A stretch of DNA of 64,000 bases from an uncultured Clostridia bacterium (GTDB taxonomy: Bacteria; Bacillota; Clostridia; Oscillospirales; Oscillospiraceae): the NCBI GenBank assembly GCA_945949735.1, contig CAMFFO010000002.1:27851-91850 (forward strand), in the 5' to 3' direction. The notes under the pieces were generated by a model that saw nothing but the letters and a program-made list of their open reading frames with translations, had not been told where the DNA came from and searched no databases. The position numbers were made by a program, and so were the translations under genes. Of this stretch, positions 51,720-59,868 are shown piece after piece; positions within the stretch are counted from its first letter, which is position 1; every line of letters begins with the position of its first letter.

Positions 51720-51748
51720 TTGCATTTCGGGGCAAGACGTGGTAAAGT
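51720..51748 (+). promoter_or_regulatory. Promoter of the PrsA-like gene
   Basis: TTGCAT at 51720-51725, 17-base spacer, TAAAGT at 51743-51748, 43 bases before the ATG at 51792. Confidence 0.6.
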
Positions 51749-51791
51749 AGTCAGGCTGATTTACCGCATTTGCGGGGAAAGAGGATTGACT

Positions 51792-53390
51792 ATGGAACAT
51801 TGTAAGTTTTGTGAGGCCGAGCTGGAAGAGGGCAGTATGGTGTGCCCCAGCTGCGGCAGGGATAATACGGATGCGCCCCGGGAGCCGGAAGCGGAGAATG
51901 TGACCTGCGAAGCTCAGGAGCCTGCGGAAAAGAAAACCGAAGAGGATACCGGGACGCAGGAAGAGAATACTCCGGCGGAGGATGCTGAAGCAGAGAATGC
52001 CAAGGCTGAGGATGACGGGGATTCCGAGGAGAAGGAAGCTGCCGAGGTGTCCCGGGAGCCGGAAGAGGAGAAGGAGCCCTCCGCACCCATCCAGCCCGGT
52101 GTGAAAATGACCCCGGGCAAGGCCGCCGCCGCGGTGGCGGGCCTGGTTGTACTGGCGGCTGTGGTGGTGGCGCTGGTGCTGTGGGGCATGAAGGACTCGA
52201 TTTTCCGGAAGGACGCGCTGAGTGAGACGCCCTCTGCCGAAACGGAGACAACCGCTCCTGTGGTGGAGGCAACCATCCCCGAGGACGGGGATCCGGACAA
52301 TGAAACCTGCAAGGGCAGCTACAGCGCCTCTGACGAGGAGGTCATCGCCGCCCGGGATACGGTGGTCGCCACCGCCGGGGAGTATCCCCTGACCCTGGGC
52401 GAGCTGCAGATCTACTACTGGCAGGAGGTCAGCTCCTTCCTGAACCAATATGGCTCCTATGCTCCCTACTTCGGTCTGGACTATACCCAGCCCCTGGATA
52501 CCCAACCCTGCGGAATTATGGAGGGGAGAACCTGGCAGCAGTATTTCCTGGCCAGCGCGCTGAATTCCTGGAGAACCTATCAGGCTCTGGATGCCGAGGC
52601 TGCCGCCCAAGGCTTTGAAATGGAGCAGGAGCTGAAGGATTATATCGCCGCGCTTCCCGAGACCATGGAGGAAGAAGCGGTTTCCAAGGACTTTGAAAGC
52701 GCGGAGGATCTGCTCAGGTACAATGTGGGCCCGGGCGCAACTGTGGCAGACTATGTGAAGTTCATGGAGGTCTACTACCGGGGCTACAGCTATTTCAACG
52801 ATTTTTATTCGAACCTCACCGCAACCGACGAGGAGATCGCGGATATGTTTGCCCTCCACGAGGAGGAATACGCTCAGCAGGGTCTGACCAGGGATACCAA
52901 GACCGTGAACGTGCGGCACATCCTGATTTACCCCGAGGGGGCAACGACGGATACCATCCGCACCGAAACCTTCTCTGAGGAAGCCTGGGCCGCCGGGGAG
53001 GCTGCCGCCCAGGCGCTGCTGGAGGAGTGGCTCCAGGGGGAGCAGACCGAGGAGAGCTTCGCTGCGCTGGCCCAGGAGCATTCCCAGGATCCCGGCTCCG
53101 CTGCCAACGGCGGGCTTTACACCGATGTGTACGAGGGCGACATGGTGGAGGCCTTCGACGCCTGGTGCTTTGACCCCCTGCGCCAGGTGGGAGATTATGG
53201 AATTGTCAGGACGGAGTACGGTTATCACATTATGTACTACTCCGGAGAGACCATCCAGTGGCCCATCCATGCCGAGAGTGATGTAATCAACGAAAAGACC
53301 AACAACATGGTGGATGCCGCCGTGGAGAAGCTGCCCATACAGGTGGATTACGATAAGATCCTGCTGGGTGTGGTGGATTTAGGAGCATAA
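51792..53390 (+). CDS. Zinc-ribbon membrane-anchored PrsA/SurA-type peptidyl-prolyl isomerase
   Basis: A 532-residue foldase. A zinc ribbon opens the protein (Cys4, Cys7, Cys18, Cys21), then an acidic Glu/Ala-rich linker to about 100, a membrane helix (111-132), a SurA-N-like helical chaperone region (about 185-370) and a parvulin domain (about 372-475: TVNVRHILIYPEG, FAALAQEHSQDPGS-ANGGLY, YGIVRTEYGYHIMYY). Unlike standard PrsA it is not a lipoprotein but a single-pass protein with a cytosolic zinc ribbon. It should help exported proteins fold. Start at 51792 follows the promoter; longer frames start upstream of it. Confidence 0.82.
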   Translation: MEHCKFCEAELEEGSMVCPSCGRDNTDAPREPEAENVTCEAQEPAEKKTEEDTGTQEENTPAEDAEAENAKAEDDGDSEEKEAAEVSREPEEEKEPSAPIQPGVKMTPGKAAAAVAGLVVLAAVVVALVLWGMKDSIFRKDALSETPSAETETTAPVVEATIPEDGDPDNETCKGSYSASDEEVIAARDTVVATAGEYPLTLGELQIYYWQEVSSFLNQYGSYAPYFGLDYTQPLDTQPCGIMEGRTWQQYFLASALNSWRTYQALDAEAAAQGFEMEQELKDYIAALPETMEEEAVSKDFESAEDLLRYNVGPGATVADYVKFMEVYYRGYSYFNDFYSNLTATDEEIADMFALHEEEYAQQGLTRDTKTVNVRHILIYPEGATTDTIRTETFSEEAWAAGEAAAQALLEEWLQGEQTEESFAALAQEHSQDPGSAANGGLYTDVYEGDMVEAFDAWCFDPLRQVGDYGIVRTEYGYHIMYYSGETIQWPIHAESDVINEKTNNMVDAAVEKLPIQVDYDKILLGVVDLGA

Positions 53391-53393
53391 GAT

Positions 53394-53435
53394 TCGCCCG
53401 GAACCAGACCTGATCTGGTTCCGGGCGAGTTTTTA
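53394..53435 (+). terminator. Terminator after the PrsA-like gene
   Basis: CGCCCGGAACCAGA pairs with TCTGGTTCCGGGCG over a short loop, then AGTTTTTAT. Confidence 0.9.
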
Positions 53436-53457
53436 TAGGCATGATTCAAAAGAACGG

Positions 53458-53642
53458 TAAATTGGTGTTTAGGTTATCGGGTTTAGTAAGCACACTATTG
53501 TAGGGTGCGGGCATGACCGCACCGCTCCGGTTGGATGACTGAGAACTACCGTTTTACGGTATATTTTACGAGCTCAATCGCGTCAGGTGGGCGGCGCGGT
53601 CATGCCCGCGCCCTACAGAGCGTGTGCAGCAAACATCAATTT
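53458..53642. repeat. Inverted-repeat element, type C, copy 2
   Basis: Ends TAAATTGGTGTTTA and CAAACATCAATTT. Core GTAGGGTGCGGGCATGACCG and inverse CGGTCATGCCCGCGCCCTAC. The stretch TTATCGGGTTTAGTAAGCAC just inside the left end has an inverse copy just outside the right end. Confidence 0.8.
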
Positions 53643-53670
53643 GACGACCAGCTTACTAAACCCGATAGTC

Positions 53671-53877
53671 TAAATTGGTGTTTGTCGAATTCTTGCTGTC
53701 ATTGCGAACCAGTCCGCACACTGGTGTGGCAATCCCCCAACAATTCAGGACGGTTCGTTAGGGCGTTTGTCCGTTTTTTGCACATTTCCCGTCTTACCGG
53801 GGGATTGCCACGCCAGTGTGCGCACTGGCTCGCAATGACAGTATTTTTTCAGGTGCGCACTTGTAAACAACAATTCA
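53671..53877. repeat. Inverted-repeat element, type B, copy 5
   Basis: Directly adjoins the type C element. Ends TAAATTGGTGTTTGTCG and GTAAACAACAATTCA; core GTCATTGCGAACCAGTCCGC and its inverse. No gene in 53,436-53,913. Confidence 0.85.
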
Positions 53878-53913
53878 CCTGCCTGCGGAGTTCCTTCGGT
53901 CAGAATGGACAAC

Positions 53914-55113
53914 TCAGGCTTCGTCGTAGGTGGCGGAGAGGTCGGCGTAGTAGGCGAGCATTTCCTCTTCGGTGTCGAAGTTGGCGACGTACATCTGGTT
54001 TGCCATGGCTCCGGACAGGGCGTCGGGAATCCGGCCCGACATGACCATCTTGGGGCCGTACTTCATCATGACCTCGTAATCATCCAGCTTGTAGTGCCGT
54101 CCGTCCCGGCGGCCGAAGAAGGCGCAGTAGTGGTGGTTGCCCACGGGCTTGGTGCTCCGGTCAAAGGCCACCATATCCGCCCAGATCTTGTAGACGTCAG
54201 TCTCCTGGGAGTAGTTGTACATATCGGGGGTAAAGCCGCCTGCCGGGCGCATATTGACCTCCAGACCCAGGATATCCCCCTTCTTGCCCAGGCCCTCCTG
54301 ATCCTCGTTGAGGACGAAGAACTCCAGATGGATGAACCGGCTCTTGACGCCGAAGGCCTCCACGGTGCGCAGTCCCGCGTCCCGGATGGCGTCGGGAAGC
54401 TCCTTCACCAGGTAGTACACCGAGTCGCCGCCGTTGTTGACAATATCCATGAGGGAGTAGGGGGTGATGTTTCCGGACTCGAAAAGGGGCTGTCCCTGGG
54501 AATCCACAATGGCGTCATAGGTCTGGACATAGCCGTTGACGAATTCCTCCATGATGTACACATCATCGTCCTTGGTATCGATGAAGAACCGAAGCTCCTC
54601 GTCATCATGGAGCTTGTAGGTGTTGTTGGCGCCGACGCCGTTGTCGGGCTTGACCACCACGGGGTAGCCAACCAGGTGGGCAAACTCCGCGGCGTCCTCA
54701 TAGCCCTCCACCAGGTGATACCGGGCGGTGGGAAGGCCTGCCTTGGCGTAGAACTCCTTCATGGCGGACTTATACTTGATCTTGTACATATCGCCGCTCT
54801 TGGGGCCGGTGGTGATATTGAACTCGGTGCGCAGCCAGGCGTCGCGCATAAGCCAGTATTCGTTGTTGCTCTCCAGCCAGTCGATCTTGCCGTACTTGAA
54901 GCTGAAGAAGGCCACCGCCTTGAATACTTCGTCGTTGTTCTCCAGGGAGGATACCTTATAATACTCGTCCAGGGAGTCCCGCAGCTCCTGCAGCAGCTCG
55001 TTATAGGGGCAGTCACCGATGCCAAGCACCCGCATACCGTTGTTGCGGAGCTCACGGCAGAATTTCCAGTAGGTCATGGGGAAGTTGGGGGAAATGAATA
55101 CAAAGTTTTTCAT
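53914..55113 (-). CDS. ATP-grasp carboxylate ligase of unknown product
   Basis: A 399-residue ATP-grasp enzyme. N-terminal Rossmann-like lobe 1-110 (FVFISPNFPMTYWKFCRELR), then the ATP-grasp fold: VVKPDNGVGANNTYK (central lysine and flexible loop), YIMEEFVNGYVQTYDAIV hinge, and LEVNMRPAGG with the metal-binding Glu and Asn. It should join a carboxylate to an amine via an acyl phosphate. It lies third in an operon after two esterases, 22 bp from the nearest. Substrates are unknown; biotin-carboxylase-like and peptide ligase roles both fit. AGGAGAGAG precedes the ATG at 55113. Confidence 0.82.
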   Translation of the reverse strand: MKNFVFISPNFPMTYWKFCRELRNNGMRVLGIGDCPYNELLQELRDSLDEYYKVSSLENNDEVFKAVAFFSFKYGKIDWLESNNEYWLMRDAWLRTEFNITTGPKSGDMYKIKYKSAMKEFYAKAGLPTARYHLVEGYEDAAEFAHLVGYPVVVKPDNGVGANNTYKLHDDEELRFFIDTKDDDVYIMEEFVNGYVQTYDAIVDSQGQPLFESGNITPYSLMDIVNNGGDSVYYLVKELPDAIRDAGLRTVEAFGVKSRFIHLEFFVLNEDQEGLGKKGDILGLEVNMRPAGGFTPDMYNYSQETDVYKIWADMVAFDRSTKPVGNHHYCAFFGRRDGRHYKLDDYEVMMKYGPKMVMSGRIPDALSGAMANQMYVANFDTEEEMLAYYADLSATYDEA

Positions 55114-55135
55114 AATCTCTCTCCTTTGTTTGGGA

Positions 55136-55876
55136 TCAGCCAAGCAGCCAGGGAAGGTAAGTGCGCACCATCTTAAACCACCAGGGCCAATCATGATTCA
55201 CATCGTAACCCCAGTATTCAAACCGGGTGGGAATGCCCTTGCTCCGGCAGACCGTATCCAGCCAGCGTGTGCTCTCCAGCAGAGGCTCCTCCCAGGCACC
55301 CTGGCCGCAGACCACCAGGCTCTTCTGGCTGCGGTACAGATCCATGTACCAGTGATCCTGGGGCATATTCTGCAGGTACAGGCAGGGACAGTTGTTGTAG
55401 ACCAGATCGTCGCAGTAGTCTCCAAAGAACAGCTTGTTGTCGTACAGGCCGGAAATGGCAAAACAGCTGTCGAAAAGATCCGGCCGCCGGTAATAGAGAT
55501 TCGCCGCGTGCATTGCGCCCATGGAGCAGCCGAAGGTCATGATAGGGTCGCCATTACAGGCGATATAGTGGATGGTGGGCACCAGCTCGTTTACAACATA
55601 ATTGTACCAGCGCTCATGATTCTCAATGCGCCAGCGGTTGTCCGCGCCCTGTGCCGCCCAGGCCTCGTTGTCAATGCAGTCCACACTGAAAACCCGGCAC
55701 TGTCCGGATTCGATCCAATCCGCCCAGGCGTCCAGCATCTTGAAGTTCTCAAAATCGAAGAACCGGCCTCCCTGGCAGGGAATGAACAGAACGCTCTTAC
55801 CGCCGTGACCGTAGACCTTGAATTCCATTTCCCGGTTCAGATAGCTGCTCCAATGTTTCTCGTAGCGAATTTCCAT
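55136..55876 (-). CDS. Alpha/beta-hydrolase esterase, esterase D/antigen 85 type
   Basis: A 246-residue serine hydrolase. Nucleophile elbow F-G-C-S-M-G-A near residue 115, acidic residue in FSVDCID/WYMDLY regions, and terminal His in YDVNHDWPWWF. No signal peptide, so it is cytosolic. It resembles the putative esterase family PF00756. Encoded 19 bp after the other esterase and 22 bp before the ATP-grasp gene; the pair may trim or load an ester-linked small molecule. Confidence 0.8.
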   Translation of the reverse strand: MEIRYEKHWSSYLNREMEFKVYGHGGKSVLFIPCQGGRFFDFENFKMLDAWADWIESGQCRVFSVDCIDNEAWAAQGADNRWRIENHERWYNYVVNELVPTIHYIACNGDPIMTFGCSMGAMHAANLYYRRPDLFDSCFAISGLYDNKLFFGDYCDDLVYNNCPCLYLQNMPQDHWYMDLYRSQKSLVVCGQGAWEEPLLESTRWLDTVCRSKGIPTRFEYWGYDVNHDWPWWFKMVRTYLPWLLG

Positions 55877-55895
55877 TTACCTCTCTCCTTGTGTT

Positions 55896-56654
55896 CTATT
55901 TCAGTCCCAGACACTCCATAAAAATGGGCACCTGTTTTTCCCAGGAGGCCTCCGAATGGTTGCCGTCGGGAACGATCCGCAATGCCAGGTTCACCCGCTT
56001 GGTCATGAGCAGGTGGGCTGTGGAGACAATGGCCTCCTCATTGGCGGCGTGGTTGAAGATCTCCAACGCGCCGTAGTCCAGATATACGGTGGTGTCCCGG
56101 CGGATATGGGCACGGGCAACCATCTCCAGAACCTTGCCGGGGCTGACCCACAGGCTGGGGCTCAGGCAGGCGGCCCGCTGGAAGATGTGGTTATAGGTAC
56201 ACACGGCATACAGGGCCATCAGGCCGCCCATGGAGGAGCCGGCGATGATGGTGTTTTTCCGGTCGGGAAGGGTGCGGTAGTTCCCGTCAATATAGGGCTT
56301 CAGGGTGTTGACCAGCCAGTTCATGTAGACGCTTCCCTTGCCCTTGATCTTCCCCATTTCGGAATTCTGAAAATGAAAGGGAGAATACTCGATCAGCCGA
56401 CCGTTTCCTTCGTGGTTGCACTCCACGCCTACGATGATGAGCTGCTTCTTACTCTTTTCCATGTAAGCATTCATGCCCCAGGACTTGCCGTAGGTGGCAT
56501 CCTCGTCGAAGAACACGTTATGCCCGTCAAACATATACATCACCGGGTATCGTCTGTCGGGCTCCCGGTCATAGGAATCGGGAAGATAGATATATGCCCG
56601 GCGGGGCTTGTCGCCGGACAACTTCGGAATGACCACATTCCATTTCTTTACCAT
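55896..56654 (-). CDS. Alpha/beta-hydrolase esterase (second of pair)
   Basis: A 252-residue serine hydrolase of the PF00756 type: RRYPVMYMFDGHNVFF start, nucleophile elbow AGSSMGGLMALYAVC, acid near DYGALE and His in PDGNHSEASW. GGAGGAG precedes the ATG at 56654. First gene of the operon, reached from the promoter at 56857-56885 through a 195-base structured leader. Not the same subgroup as the next esterase (elbow GSSMG versus GCSMG). Confidence 0.82.
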   Translation of the reverse strand: MVKKWNVVIPKLSGDKPRRAYIYLPDSYDREPDRRYPVMYMFDGHNVFFDEDATYGKSWGMNAYMEKSKKQLIIVGVECNHEGNGRLIEYSPFHFQNSEMGKIKGKGSVYMNWLVNTLKPYIDGNYRTLPDRKNTIIAGSSMGGLMALYAVCTYNHIFQRAACLSPSLWVSPGKVLEMVARAHIRRDTTVYLDYGALEIFNHAANEEAIVSTAHLLMTKRVNLALRIVPDGNHSEASWEKQVPIFMECLGLK

Positions 56655-56743
56655 CGATTGGTCTCCTCCAATGATTGGAAAGTCAGGGCTGCACCGCAGC
56701 ATTCGGCAAGGAAGCACAACGAGATGCTTTGTACCGGTTCAAA

Positions 56744-56789
56744 GTTCCGAAAATCTGGGAATGCCGTAGGTATTCCCCATTTTTGGAAC
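56744..56789 (-). promoter_or_regulatory. Structured leader hairpin upstream of the esterase/ATP-grasp operon
   Basis: On the minus strand GTTCC...GGAAC, AAAAT...ATTTT and GGGAAT...ATTCCC pair in register to give a 46-base hairpin. A second short hairpin (CGCACAAGTGCG) lies nearer the promoter. There is no T run, so it is not a plain terminator. Confidence 0.5.
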
Positions 56790-56856
56790 TGCAGATATGG
56801 CGCAAAAAATACGTTGATATCCGCAGACGCACTTGTGCGGTGCTGTCGTAGACAAT

Positions 56857-56885
56857 AGTATAATGAGGAATTTAAGGATTGTCAA
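56857..56885 (-). promoter_or_regulatory. Promoter of the esterase/ATP-grasp operon
   Basis: Minus strand TTGACA (56885-56880), 17-base spacer, TATACT (56862-56857). The expected start near 56850 leaves about 195 bases of leader. Confidence 0.75.
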
Positions 56886-56936
56886 CACAGGAAAGAATTT
56901 CTGTGAAAAACATTCGACCGCGAGGGGAGGACAGCT

Positions 56937-57722
56937 TCAAAATTTGTGGAAAATGGGCTGTCGGTTTTCGAAGGTGCAGACATACCCGAAAATCTCCGTC
57001 AGGATTTCACAGGCCCGGCGGGTGTGCTGGCCTACCCGGTCGCAGCGGTGGGCATCGGAACCGACAGTGACGATTTCGCCGCCCAGCTGCCGGAACCGGA
57101 CAAAGAATTCCCGCTCGGGCAGGAAGCCCACACCCCGCTCCAGACCGCTGGTGTTCATTTCCAGACCCTTGCCCTTTTTTACCAGGGTTTCCAGGATGGC
57201 GTCCAGAATCTCGGCGTGTTCCCCGTAGGGAAGGGGCCTGGGGCAGGGACAGGCCGGGGCTTTGCTGAGGAAATTCAGGTGGGCCAGCACGTCAAAATCG
57301 TCGTGGACAGTGACACAACGGAGGGTATCCTCCAGGTAACGGCGCTCTGCCTGGTGGATGGTTTTCCCCTCCCAAAAGGGTGCAAAGTATACGTCCTGGC
57401 CGTCTATGAAGTGGACGGAGCCCAGCACAAAGTCGAAATCGCGCAGCCCCACATCCTCATGAAACTGCTCCCGGTTGTCGGGGGTCAGCCCGAATTCCAT
57501 GCCCCGGCGGATGGTCAGGCCCGGGATTTCCAGAGAGTCGTACTCCCGGCTGTAGTCCTGAGGGTCAAATACCATGGTCTGAACCGGCGCGCCAAGTTCA
57601 TAGTCCCGGTGGTCGGTGAAGCAGATTTCCCGGAGCCCTGCCTCCCGGGCGGCCAGGGCCAGGGCATTGCCGGTGTCGTGCCCGTCAAAGGACACCCGGG
57701 AATGAATATGAAAATCAAACAT
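56937..57722 (-). CDS. PHP-domain phosphatase, histidinol-phosphatase (HisJ)-like
   Basis: A 261-residue PHP-fold enzyme. Metal ligands are visible through the barrel: DFHIHSR (4-6), FTDHRD, MEFG, GSVHF, LAHLNF and GSDAHRCDRVG. This set matches HisK/HisJ-type histidinol phosphatases, but no other histidine genes are near, so another phosphoester could be the substrate. The start at 57722 has GAGGAGG upstream and overlaps mutY by eight bases. Confidence 0.82.
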   Translation of the reverse strand: MFDFHIHSRVSFDGHDTGNALALAAREAGLREICFTDHRDYELGAPVQTMVFDPQDYSREYDSLEIPGLTIRRGMEFGLTPDNREQFHEDVGLRDFDFVLGSVHFIDGQDVYFAPFWEGKTIHQAERRYLEDTLRCVTVHDDFDVLAHLNFLSKAPACPCPRPLPYGEHAEILDAILETLVKKGKGLEMNTSGLERGVGFLPEREFFVRFRQLGGEIVTVGSDAHRCDRVGQHTRRACEILTEIFGYVCTFENRQPIFHKF

Positions 57723-58764
57723 AGGGAACCTCCTCAAAAAACTGGCGGAACGCCGTGGGAAGGGCAGCCTGGGCGCGAATCTGCTCCGGGGTCAGCCATT
57801 GGAAGCCCCCGCCGGGTTCGGCCACTTCAATATAAATCCCTTTCATATCCCACTGAATGTGGGTGAAGATGTGCTTTCTGGTCAGCTCCATCCGGAGCTC
57901 CCGGGGCTGCAGGCCCATTTGGGAAAGGGTTTGCAGAGCTTCCCCGGTGGAAAGGGAGCCGGGAACATTGGGAAACTGCCAGAGCCCGGCAAGCAGACCC
58001 CGGGGAGGGCGTTTCTCCAGGGCGAAGGAGCCGCCGCAGCTCAGAATGAATACGGTTCTGTCCTCATGCCGTTTCTCCCGCTTGGGAGAGCGGACGGGGA
58101 GGGAGGAGGCTGTTTTGTTTCTGCAGCCCAGGCAAAGCGTAAGGGCGGGGCAGGCGGCGCATTCCGGGGGACGGTTGGGGCCGCAGAGGGTGGCGCCCAG
58201 CTCCATCAGCGCCTGGGTAAAGTCTCCGGCCGGGGCGGGGTAGACCGAGGCGAGGGCGTCCCGTACCTCCCGCTTCATGTCCGGGGTGTCCACGCTCCGG
58301 TGGTCGTCTGTCAGCCGGGCAATCAGCCGCATTACGTTGCCGTCCACTGCCGGGGTGGGCAGGTCAAAAGCGATGGAGCTAATGGCCCCGGCGGTGTAAT
58401 CCCCGATTCCCGGGAGGCTCCGGATGGCCCGGTAGTCCCGGGGGAAGGCTCCGCCGTATTGCTCCATGAGAAGCCGGGCCGCTTTTTTCAGGTTCCGCAC
58501 CCGAGAGTAATAGCCCAGGCCCTCCCAGAGCTTATGGAGCCGGTCGTCGTCACAGTTGGCAAGCGCCTCCACGCTGGGAAGCGCGTCCAGGAACCGGGCG
58601 TAGTAGCCCTTCACGGCTTCCACACGGGTCTGCTGGAGCATGATCTCCGACAGCCAGATGTGGTACGGCTCCCGGTCGGCGCGCCAGGGGAGCTCCCGGC
58701 GGTTTTTCTCATACCAGGGAAGCAGCGTCCCGGGAAGGGCAGCAAACAACTCCGACCTTTCCAT
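57715..58764 (-). CDS. mutY: A/G-specific adenine glycosylase
   Basis: A 349-residue base-excision repair enzyme removing adenine opposite 8-oxoguanine. Helix-hairpin-helix with catalytic Asp: LPGIGDYTAGAISSIAF and PAVDGNVMR; iron-sulfur site C-x6-C-x2-C-x5-C in CGPNRPPECAACPALTLC; C-terminal NUDIX-like recognition domain from about 235. Normal length. Translationally coupled to the PHP gene. Confidence 0.93.
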   Translation of the reverse strand: MERSELFAALPGTLLPWYEKNRRELPWRADREPYHIWLSEIMLQQTRVEAVKGYYARFLDALPSVEALANCDDDRLHKLWEGLGYYSRVRNLKKAARLLMEQYGGAFPRDYRAIRSLPGIGDYTAGAISSIAFDLPTPAVDGNVMRLIARLTDDHRSVDTPDMKREVRDALASVYPAPAGDFTQALMELGATLCGPNRPPECAACPALTLCLGCRNKTASSLPVRSPKREKRHEDRTVFILSCGGSFALEKRPPRGLLAGLWQFPNVPGSLSTGEALQTLSQMGLQPRELRMELTRKHIFTHIQWDMKGIYIEVAEPGGGFQWLTPEQIRAQAALPTAFRQFFEEVPYV

Positions 58765-58887
58765 AATCCCGCTCCTTTCCGGCAGACCGCATAAGTGTTC
58801 CGCGTTATTTTACTACAAGCGCCATTTTCCGTCAAGCCCACCGGTTAACGCGGTGTGAAAAATAATCCTGCTTTTTTAAAAAAGTGC

Positions 58888-58916
58888 TTGCATTTTTCGG
58901 GACAGTGTGATATTAT
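58888..58916 (+). promoter_or_regulatory. Promoter of tRNA-Arg
   Basis: TTGCAT at 58888-58893, 17-base spacer, TATTAT at 58911-58916, 27 bases before the tRNA. Confidence 0.7.
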
Positions 58917-58943
58917 ACATTGGCACTGCGGAAGCAGATGTAT

Positions 58944-59020
58944 GCGGCGGTAGCTCAGTTGGATAGAGTGACTGACTACGAATCAGTAGGTCGGGGGTTC
59001 GAGTCCCTTCCGGCGTACCA
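58944..59020 (+). tRNA. tRNA-Arg (anticodon ACG), acceptor stem with one G-G mismatch
   Basis: 77 bases. The D arm, anticodon arm (ACTGA-CTACGAA-TCAGT, anticodon ACG) and T arm all form, and CCA is encoded. The acceptor 5' strand GCGGCGG pairs with 3' CCGGCGT except at the fourth pair, which is G-G. A second 3' end downstream (59158-59178) ending TCGCCGT-A-CCA would pair with the 5' strand fully, suggesting that the present 3' end was swapped in by recombination. Confidence 0.9.
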
Positions 59021-59026
59021 AGAGTT

Positions 59027-59072
59027 AATAATCCGAACCTTATCTCAGCAGGAGAAGGGTTCGGATTATTTT
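59027..59072 (+). terminator. Terminator after tRNA-Arg
   Basis: AATAATCCGAACC pairs with GGTTCGGATTATT, followed by TTT. Confidence 0.85.
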
Positions 59073-59076
59073 GCAC

Positions 59077-59310
59077 TTGGGACTCGAACCATAAAATGCA
59101 AATGTCCGGTGGACATTTGCTCGGCGGCGGCTCGACGACGCCGACACCATAATGTTGCGAGTCCCTTTCGCCGTACCAAAAACGGGTTATCCCATCCGGG
59201 ATGACCCGTTTTTGATTTGACGGGTGGGACTCGAAAGGGCGGCCCGGCCGCAGGCCGGGTAAAAACAGTCCGGTGGACTGTTTTTAGATAAGTGGGAGAG
59301 TCCCTCCGGT
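59077..59310. other. Scar region with tRNA-Arg 3'-end copies and GTCCGGTGGAC palindromes
   Basis: CGAGTCCCTTTCGCCGTACC at 59157-59176 is a second tRNA 3' end (19 of 21 matching the real one, CCA included). Inverted pieces of the T arm (GGGACTCGAA) occur at 59079-59088 and 59226-59235. Palindromes around TCCGGTGGA are at 59099-59121 and 59265-59288. A terminator (59178-59213) follows the displaced 3' end. No ORF with a ribosome site. This looks like remains of integration at the tRNA. Confidence 0.6.
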
Positions 59311-59422
59311 TTCAGACGCATCCCGCAGGGATGTGGATGAAACCGGAACAGGTTCGATGCGGAATAGCGTTGGTATGGTGCACCGTTCCCAAAAGTCTTA
59401 TAAGAACACTTGTACCAGATTG

Positions 59423-59475
59423 AAAAAGCACCTAAGTCTCACCATTCCGGTGAGACTTAGGTGCTTTTTCTTTTT
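59423..59475 (+). terminator. Strong hairpin terminator without an assigned gene
   Basis: AAAAAGCACCTAAGTCTCACC pairs over more than 20 bases with its inverse around a short loop and ends in TTTTTCTTTTT. It could close a lost gene of the integrated element or act bidirectionally. Confidence 0.75.
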
Positions 59476-59613
59476 GAATGATGGAAAATTGTTGCGATAA
59501 GCACAATTCTTTGCCGATGCAAACGCATAATAACGAATATAAAAATCGGGAAAATGATGTCAAAAATGATGTCAGGTTTTCGGGATAATCACATTCCTTT
59601 TTGGCGTATGCCT

Positions 59614-59868
59614 TTAGCTTATCTGCGGATTCGTGTGTTTCTTTTCACGGAGGTTGGTATAGATTGCCATGGTGGTGTTTATGTCCGCGTGGCCGAGGAG
59701 TTTCTTTGCGGTATGCACATCAACGTCCGCCTCAAACAGGATGGTGGCGCAGCCGTGCCGTAGAGAATGGGCTGTCAGGTTTGGTTTGAAGTTGTGGACG
59801 ACGTAGGTCTTTCCTTGTTTGCTGATCTTTGTTTCCTGGGTATCCTCGACGAAGCCCATATCCTTAAC
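59614..59868 (-). pseudogene. C-terminal fragment of a tyrosine recombinase (integrase)
   Basis: About 84 residues of the catalytic domain: LTAHSLRHGCATILFEADVD (with the HxLRH box), AKKLLGHADINTTMAIYTNL (the second His and the nucleophile Tyr), then a short tail. The N-terminal DNA-binding part and first catalytic Arg are lost: the frame meets a TGA exactly where a type A' repeat begins at 59867. Probably the integrase of the element that once used the tRNA-Arg site. Not functional. Confidence 0.8.

Noticed and set aside
59021-59613. A second complete tRNA after tRNA-Arg
   Set aside because: Only a 3' end (T arm to CCA) is present at 59157-59178; no D or anticodon arm precedes it.
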